Below are positions 23,890 to 38,800 of a DNA stretch of 64,000 nt, in pieces. Every line of letters begins with the position of its first letter. Position 1 is the first letter of the stretch. Below the pieces are notes generated by a model. That model was not told the DNA's origin. It was given only the letters and a program-made list of their open reading frames with translations, and did not search any database. A program made the translations under genes and the position numbers. The DNA comes from Monomorium pharaonis (lineage: Eukaryota > Arthropoda > Insecta > Hymenoptera > Formicidae): NCBI RefSeq assembly GCF_013373865.1, contig NC_050472.1, positions 27,179,190 through 27,243,189 of the forward strand, written 5' to 3'.

Positions 23890-26800
23890 ATGGACATGAA
23901 TGACGATTCGCCAACTCCTCAAGATAGTCACACGTAAGTGTGAACTTCTGTCATGAATATATTAATATCCAATTACGAGTAAAACTGCATCCAACGTGAT
24001 TAATTGCACAGTTGAAACATACAACATGACAAAACGTCTGAGTAATAAAATAATTTTTTGTCTAATGATTAAAATATTTTTGTCGAATCTTTTTATTGTT
24101 GCAACAATTAGGGTATCTCAAATATATGTGAAATCAACGTACCAATTTTAAAGGTTAATTCTCTATATACACAATTCAAATAATTTAATACATTTCTTTT
24201 CTTTAAAAATTACAAGCATTGTAATTAGTTATAACGTTTTTTTGAATTAAATAATTATACAAATATTTTCTAGAGATGTTAAAGTATATATACAAGAGGA
24301 ATTTCTTATGTAAAAGTAGTGGTAATTAACTCGGAAGCTTATTTGTGACCCAATGTATAGATGTAAAGATGCAGAAAAATAATATGTATAGATGAATTAT
24401 TTTATACAATGTTATTACAAGTTATTACAAGAGGATGAAACAAACATAAGTATATTTTGACAATAAATTTTTAGTATCAAGACCTATTACAGATGAAATA
24501 GGCAATCTTAAGTGTATCTATATGTTTAAAACATTTATTGGTTGAAGAATTAACTCATTATTATTGACAATAAATATTTTTTGTTGCAGGATAACTGTGG
24601 CAGATTCAGTATGGAAATATATCAACAGTCCAATAATAGCGATATTTTCTGAATTGGAGAAACCTCCAACAGAGCAGATGCTCTGTTCACTTTTGGAATC
24701 GTTATTGAAAAGATCTTCTACTTTAACCACTGTATTAGTCCCACCATTTAATAATGATGCGACGGATGTTATTCTACAGCAACAATATGCAGGTAGAATA
24801 TTTTATAAAAATGATTTTGTACAATCATTTCAAAAACTATTTTTCATAATATATATTAACTGTATGCTTTTAGCATTTACAACCTGGTTATTTGGCACAA
24901 TGTTCTACTTGGTATGCAATCCATCGAGTGATGTGGTGCTTTCAAATAGCATTGAGATACAAGCTTGTATGCTTAGAATATTATCGAGACATCACGTGAC
25001 CATGTTTCAGACTATTACTTCAGAATACCTAAGTATATTTGATGGTACGTAATAATGGATTAATTATGAATCAACAATTATAATAAAATAAAAACAATTA
25101 TAATAAAATAAAAACAAGGATAATAAAATTTTACATATTTAAAATAATGTTTTATTAGTAATAAAAATTGATATTTTTCCATATCAGTTATAAAAATAAA
25201 ATCCATTGTAGATTTGGAATCGACATAACGAGTATTTAATGTTTGTTATAACACATTGAATAATAAATGCAAATAAAACAAATATAAGTAAAAATTGTGT
25301 AAATTCTGTTATATTTTTTTTATTAGTGTAAAATTTAGTAATATTTATGTCTCAAAATTTTTATCAAAAAAGAAAGATTTTATAATTTGATGAACTTAAA
25401 GATGTATATAAAAATTACAAAATGAAATATTAAGCATTGAGACTGAATAAGACTTGATTGAATAAGACATCTCTAATCGATTATGTATTCATGTATTAAT
25501 AATTTTTTATTGTTGATAATAAATTTTACAAAAGACCTCTTTCTCTACAGAGATAGCAGATTTTTATTCAAATACCACAGAAGAAATGATTATCTCAAAG
25601 TTTTATACAGAAAAGAATATTATAGAGAATTTGGATTTGACACCATTTTCCGCAAAGATCAAATTATTAAACGTTCCGTCAATTCAAGCATCTTTATTAA
25701 AGGTTCTTTTTTAATAATTTTTTAATAAAAGTTTCTCTAACGATACTCACTTTAGTAACAATGGTATTTCTATTAATAGATAATTGCGAAAGCTGGTGTT
25801 TCAGTTTGGGATGAAGTAAAATTGTGGGATAGAATTCTGATAATCATGATTAATTCTCCTCCAAATTTAAAGATTGAAGCATTACAATTATTTATAGAAA
25901 TATTAGAGAATTCTATTGTTCATAATAACGTAAGTGATTAATGTTTTTAATTAAAGTTTATATTATATTTTAACAATGAGACTTTTTTTAGAAATGTACA
26001 ACTATAATTATGTATAGTCTAGAAATAGTGAAAAGTCTTCCAACTTGGATAAATTCAGATCAGTTATCAATACATATGTTGCCTCAAATTGCAGAAACAT
26101 TAATACGTCTAATACAATTATCACATATTTCTATTCATATAATAGATTTGTGTTTCCAAATTATTAATTTCATAGCTTCCGAATTTGTTAGTAAGTATTT
26201 TTTTCTATTTTAATTTGCATATGTACATATACTTTTAAATATATTACATAAATTATTATTTCTTTTTTCAGCATACAATGTTAAAATAGAGGTGATAAAG
26301 AAATTAGAAGAAACAGCGTGTTATAAGATCAAACAATATTTAATTGCAGAACCGCGCTCTTGTACGACTTCGGAAATTAAAAATCTCTTCAACTATTTTA
26401 TACATTGTCCAGTGTGTAATCACAGTCATATATATTTTGTAACATGATTAGTTTTAAAATTATCCATTATTTTTAGAATTATAGATTGTTTATTTAATAA
26501 TATTATTTAATAAATAATTTCTAATTATTTTAGACTGTTATAGAAATTTTGATACAATTTGTTTTTATCGATATTCGACGGGCTGTTATATCAGATAAAA
26601 TTGTTCTTACAACGGAGATCAGCGAGCCATGGAGATTATTAAGAAAGGAATTAATGAATTTTATGAAAGCTAAAAAATTCACAGAAGTATTGTATATTGT
26701 TAAAGCTTCATCTTTACTACAATTATTGCTAGAAAATCAAAAGATTCAAGTAAAATTATATGAGAACGATTTAAATGTCATATTAAAGATTCTCATGCAG

Positions 26801-29800
26801 AACTTGAATTCTGATGTGTGTGAAGACGAACAGATTATTTTTCAAATTTTAATGAATTTAATGTCTCACAATGAATCGAATAAAGTTTTATTGCAATCGA
26901 TATTAGCATTGCCATTCACTCAAGATTTTAAAGGATCTATGGACATTGGTCAAAATATGGTGCAAAGAGCAAAATCTCTTGATATTAAAACAATGTCGGA
27001 ATGTCTTGAAACTTTATGCATGTATGGCAGTGGGAAAGAAAGACTGAAATTATTACGCACATGTATAAACAGTGAAGTGCAAATAGCTATTACAGCAGTG
27101 TCGTAAGTTTATATTTATAAGAGTACAAAAAAATTCCAGTGGAAAAAACCATAAATAAATTTTGATTTTATTATCACCAACTTTATCCAAGTAAACTGGC
27201 AGAAATTATGAAATGATTAATATGTAACACACATTAAAGTGTTTATGTAATTTTATGCAAAACAATGTTTTTGCTTTAATCAATAAATTATGCTAATTAC
27301 TATAGTTTAAAGAAAAATCAGCCATCAGTAATGAATTATATAATTAATTATTTATATATTAATTAATAATAATAAACTCTTTAATTCTAATTCGTGAAAT
27401 ATAATACAAAACTTTGGGATATAAATGTTACTAAATTTTATATTTTTAGTTTAGTGAGAAAGTTGTAATAATAATTTAACATTTTTACTTATATCTATTT
27501 AATCTGTATCTGCATTTAGTATTAAATATTTTATAATAAAACTATTTAATTTATGAATTAATTTATTTGTTACATTGGTTTCCTAATCAATTACAGATTC
27601 TTTTTTAAATAAACCTTAAATTAGAAAAACTTTTTTTAATTGGCAACACTCATTGTCTTTTATTTATTATATCGATTTTAATAGGAAAGATTAGTTTTTA
27701 TTAATTTTTTCTTTGAAAATTGATTTTTACCACTGGCGTTTATTTAAAAAATGTGAATTTTTACCAACCGTGCTTGTCATACATTTTTTAATGACATATA
27801 ATTATTAATTATGAAATTATGTTGGAACATAGACACAGTGTATTATTACTGAATGATGCAACCATAAAATTGGAAGACATTTGCCAATATGTTTTAAATA
27901 CTGCTCTATCTTCGACGAAAGTGGAAATACATGAGATTCTTGCAAACGTCTTAGGTCAGGTAGCTTGTATCTCATCAGGAAAGGGAAAAATAATTTTATT
28001 AAGGTATTTTAGTAGTATGTCGTTTTACTAATAAATATTTTACTAATTTATTTTACTAATTTACACGATTGGAAACATTATTATAAATTTAACGCATTAC
28101 TGTTATTTAAAAAGTAACGTTTTTGTTACTTTTTTGTAAAAGAATTAACTAATGGTTAAATTTATTATTTATTATCTTAAAAATGTAACGATGTTACTGT
28201 TACAGACAAAATATAATTATTATTATAAAAAAAATAACAGTAATGATAACGGTATTACAAGTAATATGTTACTTTCCAATTCTGACAGTTTGTATTTATA
28301 AAATGATAAAATAACTAATGTTTTTTTTTAGGGAATTGTTAGACAACAAAAAATGGACAATACATTGTGAATGCTGTACAGAGAATGTAGAAAACGATGT
28401 CAAGTCCAACATGCATTATTTACCGCGGATTTACGATCATATTTTCAGTACATACTTTAAACTACTTTCTTCGACAAACGCTTCTATACGTTTGCAAATT
28501 TCTAAAAATATTCTTTCTCTTTCAAATCATATAAAATCATTTAACTCGAATGAGATAACAAAAAAGTGGCTTTCTTATATACATGATGAGAACTTTGAAA
28601 TTCGGTCGAACATCGCGTTAATACTTGGGCAATTGTTGAGTAATAAAATTGCATTGGAAAGCAATGAATGTTTACCGGATTCTGTATCAGATGATTTGGA
28701 TGAATATGTTGATCTAGTAATTAATATTATAGCCAATACGCTTATGGCTGCATTAAACAGTTCCAATGATTCCTTACACGACACATTACTCAGCACTGCA
28801 AAAAATTTTGTATGGTAAGATAGTAGAGAATATTTAATTATGTCGATATTAATTTAATTTGTAAATACTAGATTTTTTATTAACTAATTAATGTAACAAT
28901 TTTTAGTGTTCCACTACATTTAACGGAGAGAAGGATTTTGGATGTATTTTTAATCACAATAACGCATCCAAATTCGTCACAAGCAGCTGTAGCGTCCGCT
29001 ACAGCTATGTACCGTGAAGTTGCTGACTTTCTTAACGTGTCTCCAAAGACTCTATACGTTCGATATCGAAAGGACTTCTTGAAAGTAACTTTTTTAATTC
29101 TTACAAATTATAAATTAGTTTAAAAGAGGAAGGAACAACTATGCAAGAAATTTAGTTTAAAAAAAGCAGACCATATAATATTTATTTACATTATTAATTT
29201 ATTTTGTAGCTCCTAATGCAACGTGCTGTTAGCAATTATATAAATTTTTCATATAATATGGCAACTACAGTGCATCGTGTTGCTAAATGTATAGGCTACG
29301 AAGGATCACGGCAATTGTTATACAAGGATGGTCATTATGCAGTCTGCTTTCTGATCGCCATTATTGTCGAAATGCCAGAGGCAAATATGCTTTTATACGA
29401 TATAGCCGAATTGCTTCGCATGGATATAAAGCAAATGCTTCAAGAATATTTTCCAGTATGTGAAATTTTCCTATTTAATGATCTAACTGCTTTGATATGA
29501 TATAATTTGTACATTATCACTTTTCCTCTGTTTTAGTACATTTGCAGTTATGCGTTTTTAGAAAGATCTCTTCGAATAACTACGGAATGTTTGAAACTTG
29601 TAACAAAAATGACAGAAACTAGTCTTGCACTTCTGACGAAGCAGTCCTTTATGGTAAAGAATTTTTATTAATAAATTAATATTTTTTTATTTTATAACAA
29701 AAAAATAAAATACATATGTAAAAAATTAATTACTTACGTAATTTTATAGGGAATTTTTGAGGAACTTATGTTAAATTTTTATGAATCACCTGAAAAAATA

Positions 29801-32800
29801 ATAGGTTTGTTAGAAATTATCTCAGAATATGACATTAATCAAAGAGGAAAGTTTAGTACACAAGAGCAAGTTGTAAGTATTTCAATAATTACGTGATTAA
29901 AGATTGTATTACACTTATTTTCAAAATAATAAAAAATTACAGATTGTTTTATATTTACATTTATATTTATATTTACATTACATTTAAATTTAGCGACAAT
30001 TTTCTACCTGAATTAAAAATTATTTTAATACGAAATAAAATGTATTTGAGTGAAAATATTATATTAAGAAATTATAAAAAACTGAATTTGTTGTATAAGT
30101 GGATTAAATATTTAAGTAGTTTAAATAAAGTTTTATTGCAATGTAGAGATTAGTTGTTTTATAAATTTTAACTTAAATTAATAAAAAATTAAATTTTAAA
30201 TAACTTACGCTGTGTGTGCGTGCGTGCGTGCGTACGTGCGTGCATGCGTGCGTGCGTGTGTGTGTGCGTGTGCGCGCGTATATTAATTTATTTAAAGTAT
30301 AAATATTGACACATTTGTAAAAATGAATATAAAACAAATACACATAGCAATAGTAGATGCATTATAATATATATATATATATGTTATAATATATGTACAC
30401 AGATGTCTTATTTGAATCTACGATTACATGGGATATTGGTGAATTTTGATATAAAGCTCGGTCCTAAATCAGATGAACATACGCAACAATCTGCACTTGC
30501 TTCACTGGCCGTTTTAATTCGTTACATGGGTGCTACTTATTTAACTCCGCTTAGATATAAGATTTTAGCCACGTTACGAACATCGCTTGGATTTAAAAGA
30601 CCAGGCTTCTCGCGCTTAGTTTGTGATGCGTGGGATGCATTTATTCATAAGTATGTCACATACGTGTAAAGCTAAATTACATTTAGGTATAATAATTTTC
30701 AAAAATTATTTCTAGCATAGCTATTGAAGGCTTAGGATCGCTGTTTCCAACGATATGCGTATCGTTAATACCACTGCAGAAAATATTTCCAGAAAAAGTC
30801 AATAACATGTTGGAATTTTTAATTGTCCAGAACAGCGGGGATCACATTTCAGAATTATTTTTTATAGACGACATAAAAGTTCCTACTCAAATATCTAATA
30901 TAGTTAAAGCACATATTTTACAAGCAAGGTAAATTTATACTTAATATACATTCAACATGCAGTTTTTGTGTTTAAAAAATCTTTAAAAAATCATATCTTA
31001 GACCTGAAGGATTTAATGCAAATTTAAAGTTATGGTTGAGACGGATTACACACGAAACTGATGAAGTACGAATTAGAGCTCTGAAACATTTGCAAATATT
31101 TTTGGAGGAGCATCGTGGCGAGCTTAACAAGATGATATTAAGTGAGACTGATGTCCATCCATTAATCGTTGAAGTATGTTCATTTATGTAATTATTACAT
31201 ATTATGTAAATGCATGTATCAAATATATCGAATATAATCGAATATATCCACTTAATACTTTAAAGCTATTAGACACTCTACTAATTGGATGTCAAGATAA
31301 AGACGAATCTATCCGTTTGTGTTACGGAGAATGTCTTGGAGAATTAGGAGCTATCGAACCAAGTCTTCTTCCACGGAGAATTACTTCTAGAGGTATTGGT
31401 CTTTTTCCTGATGGAAAAATTTTAATGTAATTTTGATGAATTTGACGAATTAAATTTAATAAAATTGCAATAAATATATAATCACATTTTAATTATATTT
31501 TAATAAAAACATTATTTTTTATATTTAATGAATAATGGATAACATTTTAACGAGAACTTAATAAAAATGTAATAAAATTTTAACAAAAAATTGTTTATTA
31601 TTAAAATTATTTGTACAATATTGTTTTAATAACAAATTAGCGACATTTTCATGAAATTATAATTTTTTATGAATTGGAAAGAAAAATTACAAATGCTTCA
31701 TAATGATAAATAAATGACATTTTATTGAAACTAATACATTTTTGGAAATTATTAATTAATAGGTTTTAAAATCAGGTTCAACAAGATATTAAAATTTTAT
31801 TAAAATTTATTTATAATTATAATTCTTGCACCAAAGTTTACATTTTTATCATGATAAATGTAACAATTCTTACTTTTCATGAACTAAATCTAAATCTGTT
31901 AAAAAATTTTTTACATTATAGATGATAATAAATTTATATCAGACATGAACGAAGAATTTGTGTGTGCGCTACTTTCCGAACATGTGCGAGCTTTTCAAAT
32001 GCAAAAAAACAGCCAAAGTATGGATTGTTTTTCACTTGCTATACAGGTATATCTTACATACACATATACATAATCCCTTTCCTTATACAGATCTTTTATA
32101 CACATATTTATTTACGATGAATAAAATCAAATCTGTTTATCACTGTGATTATATTCTAGGAGATATTAAAAGCATATGATATTTCTCCGCAAGGTCGAAA
32201 TAGTGAATTGTGGAATAACTTACCGCTCACAACGCAACAAATTATAATTCCTTTTTTGACATCGCATTACAAGATAGTGACTGTTAGCGATAACGATGAA
32301 TTTCCACATCCTATTTATAGGTAATCTTTATATGAAATTTCATCCTGTTATTATCTCACACTGATCGATATCTGATGCAAAAGTTTATAGTTCTGAAGCA
32401 GGTTCTTCAGTTGAAAACTGGGCTTATAGCTGGCTTTGCAGTATGATTAATGATGTACGTGATGCAATCCTCAATAATGTATTACAGGCATGTAAATTAG
32501 CGTTTAAACGGGATATAAAAACATTAATATTTTGTCTACCGCATATTGTATGTAAGTTGGAACATGAATATGATTGTTTAAAGAATAATTAAACTTCTTA
32601 CAAAAATCACACAAATCAAGTTCAAAAAGGAAAGCATTTACTGAATTTTATTATTAAATTTTTAGGAGAAACAATAAACTTCTTGTTTTATATAAATATA
32701 GTCATTTTTCTCCAAACATATAATGGGTATAAGAACAAAATGTGGAAATTGATTAATATTTAGAAATAAGAAGTTATTACAAAAAAATTTGTAAATTCTA

Positions 32801-35800
32801 CTAAATTTAATTCTTGATGGGAATTTCATTTTTTTATTTATATTTATTTTATTTACTTTCTTTTTTATTTATATTTTTCTTTTTTCTTGTTGGAGCAATA
32901 TTATTGATGTAAATATACTAATAATTTGGTGCCGTAATTTAGATTTAAAAAATGTGTTTGGTTTTTGTAAGAAAGTTCTTCAATTATTTTGCACATATTA
33001 TGCAAAATTTAAATATTGTGCACATATTGTATTTTTGTCCACTAGCATACATAATCGCAAATAATGGGGAAGAAGAACATGTTAAGATTAGAGAAGAAAT
33101 GTTAGCTGTAATCAATATTAAACAGAAGTCTGTATTAGATCCTGAACTTATGCGTCATCGGCCACTTCGATATGGACAGAGTACGAAGGCTGATGACAAG
33201 AGAATCTCGGAAGAAGCTAGACGTACACGTTGCTCGCAAGTTAGTACAACAGTTTTTTTTTTTTTTTAATAATATTTCTTAGCATTAAAGAAAGAGTTTT
33301 GTCATTAAATGTTTTTATATGATTGGAACAGGTGATCTTTTGTATATTGGATCATTTACAAAGATGGCTCAGAGAACGAAGATTGTTTCAAGATGATAGA
33401 TATGAAGCAATAAAAAGTTTGTAGGAAAAAAAAACTATTTTATCCTGTACTAGATTAATTTATAATATGATAGATCATATATTATGTGATTGGTGGTTTT
33501 GTCGATATTTCTAGAATTCTGCGCTAGATTAGATAGTTTGGTAGTAGCGGAGGGTTGTTACCAATCACGTGAATATCACCGTGCATTGATGTATCTGGAA
33601 CAACATATGGCATCTAGTAATAAAGGCTTATCACAATCAAAAGAAGGTGGTTTACTCGCTGTACGTAATGTTTTATGATTTAACATGCTATGTATGACAG
33701 AGTTATCTGTCCACGATGTAAAAACCATCTGTTACAGAAAATTTATGCTCAACTCGATGATCCTGACGGAGTGTCTGGTATCCTGGCGACCCAAAATCAG
33801 TCTCCTACTTTGCAACAGTTGGTTTTAGCTCATGAAGTCAATGGACAGCTTCAGGTACTGTTAGACAAATTAATATATAATTAATATATAATTATACTTC
33901 AAAGTTACAATTTTATAATCCTTATCAAATCTCGGCAGAAAAATCTTTACTTAACATAACTTTTAATTGAATTAAAACGTTATTGTTTTGTTTATGCATT
34001 TTGATCTAATTAAGTTAATTTTATAAGACTCATAAATTTTAAATTAGTTTTGTTTAAAAATGTATTATGTTAATTATTTAATTTACTTAATTTAGTTTAA
34101 AAAAATATTAACTTATATAACCGCATCGCTCTCTGATACTTATATGAATTCAATTAGGACGCAGCTACATGTTATGAGAGACTTATGCAAACAAAAGATT
34201 CGAAACATGCGTACTTGCAAGGCCTGATTCAATGTTATCTCGGTCTAGATCAACCGTTTACTGCCAAGCACATCACCGAGGGTTTGTTGAATAGCAGGTA
34301 ATGCTATTATAATACAAATAAATATATAATTGTAATAAATAAATAAATTATTTGTAAATTGTGACATATTTTTCGATACAACAGGCCAGAATTAGAGCCT
34401 CTTATAACTGAACGTGAGCTTTTTTGGAAACTTGCTCATTTCTCTAGATTTGATGAATCTTCGCAAAAAAATATAAAACACGTGCTACTGGATGATCTCA
34501 TAAAAGGAATAAAACCAGATTTATTGTCCTTAAAGAAGAATTTAGTATCGTTATTAGAAGATGCTTCTCGACCAGGAGCTTATCAACAAAGTTACTCATA
34601 TATTATGAAGTAAGTATTAATTATTTACATTAAACAGTTTAACGAAAAAAGAGAAACATTAGATTAAGACTACAAATCGCAAAAACAGTCGCTGGAAGCG
34701 TCTTATTTATTTCACTTCCTTAAAAAGCGGGACCCAACCAACCGCCACTAAATGATAACCATTAACCGACCGCCATTAACCAACCGCTTTCAACTAACAG
34801 CCAACAAACAATTTCCAAATAAAGTTTGTTTACAATTAATTAAATATATACTAGGTATTTGTTATTGTTACATTATTCATGAGCACCTGAATACTTTGGA
34901 TTTAATGGAACGTTTTCGAACTTGAACTTAAAAAAGAAATTTTTTCTAATGTTATTGATGTTAAGAAATTTCCTCACATTTTGCCTTATTAATAAGGCAT
35001 AAAATTGATAATCGAATCTATTAAAATGTTGTCATCGCTTTTTTACGCTGATCGGTTTTTTGTTGCGTTAACATTATGAGAGACTCATCGCGGAGTTAGC
35101 AAATAATAATTTATATAGATGGTTGTATAGATGGTTATATATATTATCACTGCAATTTATTTTTAAAAAGTAAAAATAAAACGTTAAATAGCGCGCAAAC
35201 CGCGCGTTTGTAATGTTCAGATTTTTTAAATTATGACGTAGTAGAGCAATTTGTAAATTAGATTCGTATGCAGTAATCCAAAAATCTGTAACAAATATTA
35301 TTCTAGTATTAAAACTCATCTTTTATTGAATTGTGTTATCTTTAATAAAATATATTCGTTGGATTATTTTTAGATTACACATATTGAATGAATTTGATAA
35401 GGCAACTTCAATGATGTTAAATAATGCGGAAAGCCTTCCAGCAATGCTGGAAGAATGGGAGAAACGGGGGCAACTATTAAGAGCATCTCGCGGCGTAGAA
35501 TTTGTTTTGAGTATGCGCAGAGCCACTTTAGATTTGGCTGTACAACTACAACGAAAGACTCAAAACACAGAAAATTTAATGCTTAAACAGGAAATTGGAA
35601 AAATCTGGTTGAAAAGCGCTAAAATTGCTAGAAAGTAAGTATTATTAATATGGCTTATTAATAATGAAAAATTACTCTCCAGTTTTTTCCGAAAAATATT
35701 GATTTTTATCATTGGCATGAACTTTTCAAAAAATGTGAAACAATGATTTGTCAAATTTACATTGACATACTACTCCTTTCATGTCTTTAATAATTTCTGT

Positions 35801-38800
35801 GTTAAAAATGAATTATTTTATTAGGACTGGCTTACATCAACAAGCATATATGCATATTTTATCGGCCAGCGATTGGTGCCCACCACAACCATTATATATA
35901 GAGCAAGCTCAATTATATTGGCAAAAAGGTTGTCAGGAAGATGCTTTTACCACTTTAAATCGTTGCTTTTCAAATTGTTTTCAACCAGCGCAATATTACA
36001 AACAATTGCCCTCGGGAGATTGTAACGAAGAAAGAAGATACTGCGCAAAGGTCTATAATATTAAAAAATAAAATTTATATGAACTCTATCAAAAAATAAC
36101 ATTTATAGTTCAATTAATAAGAAGCAAATGAGCTACAAGGTCTTGATGTAGAATATATGTTTATTATTTTAGTCAAATATAAGTAAAATAGACGTTTCGA
36201 TCTATCATGTATCAGATCATTTTCAATACAAACATATAAGAAAATTTGCGCAGATTACAAAATATATATGCTATGTTAGTTAGACGTATGTTATCATATG
36301 TCGAGTGTAAGAATACATTGTCTGAAATTCTTAAATCTGAAGTAGGTTCTGTAGAGTAAAAATGGTAACGGGATTAGAATTTGAATTCAACAGTTGCAGT
36401 CATGTGGTTAAAATTTGAGTTAATATGATTTCCATAATAATTATTCTTGTATTGTCTTCAAAGTTCAATACAGATCCAAAGTTAAGTGGAAACTGATATA
36501 AGAAAATAAATATAGAGGTGTAGTGTTTCTCTCGGAGCCTGATGTAAGAATCATATATAGTTATTTCTAAAGTTGAGTAGTAGTTAACAAGTTGAAGATA
36601 AAATAATAAAATTAAAATATTAACAATTTTTAATTTAATTAATTTTAAATGTATTAATTTTTAATTTTTTTGACTTATTAAATTTAACTTTAATTTATTA
36701 ACTTTTTTTCATTATAAAATTTACTTGAATTAGATTTTTGTTCATGCAACTTTTAACGTAACTATTTTGAAAATTAATTAACTTTAACTTAATTTAGTTA
36801 AAAATATATCTTAACTTATCCAAACTTTTATTTAAATCTTTACCTTCTTTTAAATATTTACGGTTTTTTCAGGCAAAGCTTCTTTTTGCAAAATACAACG
36901 ACGAAACTCTTAATGTCGATACAGATGGCGGTATTGTTAATTATAAAGAAGCAATCGAAGTATGGAGATGCTGGGAAAAAAGCTGGGTATCATGTGCTCA
37001 GTATTATGATACTATTGTTGAAAGAATGTCTGATGATGACAAAGATAGAAATAAGCGGTAAGTTTCTGCTTTAATACAATTTAATCGTGATATAATTGAA
37101 ATTATAAATTAAACATTAATACATTTTTATAATCAAGGGACTTGCAAATACACATGATGAATTGTTACGGCAAATCGCTTCAATATGGCTGCAAGTATAT
37201 TCATCATTCAATGCCTAAAATGTTGACCATCTGGTTGGATAATGCTTCTCGCGCTACAATTACTACTGATCCATCAGATATCATTCAACTTCGCAGAGAT
37301 CGTCTATCAAAAATGACTCAGATCATGGGTATCTATTTAAACTAAATCAATAAAAAATATAGTTTTATTTATTTATACTATTAAATGAAATTTATATTAT
37401 TAAATGAAAAAACGAATATAAATTGATTTGCACATTTCAGAAGTCTATCATCATAGATTACCAACATTTATGTGGCTGACAGCTTTCAGTCAACTCGTAT
37501 CGAGGATTTGTCATCCATCGCAACAAGTGCAAAGTACTCTCTGCACGATTTTAGTGAAATTAATTTCTACGTATCCGCAACATTGTTTATGGATGATGGC
37601 ATCAGTTTTTAATGTATATTTTATTATTTTATATGCACACACGCACATACATACACACGCACAATTTATTACATATTAGGGAGATATAAAAATAATATTG
37701 TTTTTGTGTAAATTGTGTAAGCAGTTTTATTAATATAATTTATTATTTAATTAATAATATTATATGTGATAATTATTCATTTATTTATTAATTTATTTTT
37801 AAGAGAAGCCAATTGGGTTTAATTCGAGAAATGTGGATAAGGTGATTCAAATAACACTTACTTTTCCTTTGTAAGAAGTGTTTCATAAATCGAAAAAGAT
37901 GAAATCCAATGAAGCAAAATGAAGAAGTTATCCTTCTAATTCTTTAATTTTTTGTTGCGTGTTTTGCTAACAACCGATTATTCATATCATATTATTCGTG
38001 TTATAAAATCAAAGGTTAACATCTTCAGAAAGACATTAAAAAATTAATAAATAAGTGGATGATTATTATAGAAAATAATGATTATTAAATAAATAATAAA
38101 TTATATTAAAACAGCATACTATTTACATTATTTATTAAACCAACATTATTTTTTTATCTTTTTAATACATTGATAAAAATATAAAAGGACTTTATTTACT
38201 GTGTAGTCTTCGTATCCGGCGCGACAAAAACGATGTCAACAGATTTTAAATCATGCGCAATTGAAGACGCCGGACATGTCTAAGCTTATTAAAGATTTCT
38301 ACAGACTTTGGGAAAGACTAATTGAATTGTCTAATAAATCTATACCAGAGGTAAGTTATTCAATATAATGTCAGCAAAATTAGAATTAAAAAATACATAT
38401 AATGTCCCAAATTGAAGCCTAGTATATGTCATAATAATAAAATTCTTTTGATTTTATAAAGATTTTATATTTATAGGGAACACGAAATACTACTGTGAAT
38501 AATTTATCAAAGAATTTGCCAAGATTACTGGCAAGTAAGGATTTCAGCTCAATCATGATGCCAACGACGAAATTCAGACAACTACATCTTCCATCTAAAA
38601 ACGCTTTAGTTGAAAATCATAATCCATTCTTATTGTATATATTTTATTTATTAAAATATTACTTTCTTTTTTGTGCGATATATTTTACGTTATATTTTTA
38701 ACATAGGAGATGGGTACACATAAGAAAAATAGAAGAAAACGTAGTAATAATGCCGTCACTTCAGCGGCCGCGACGAATCGCGTTAAGAGGATCAGATGGC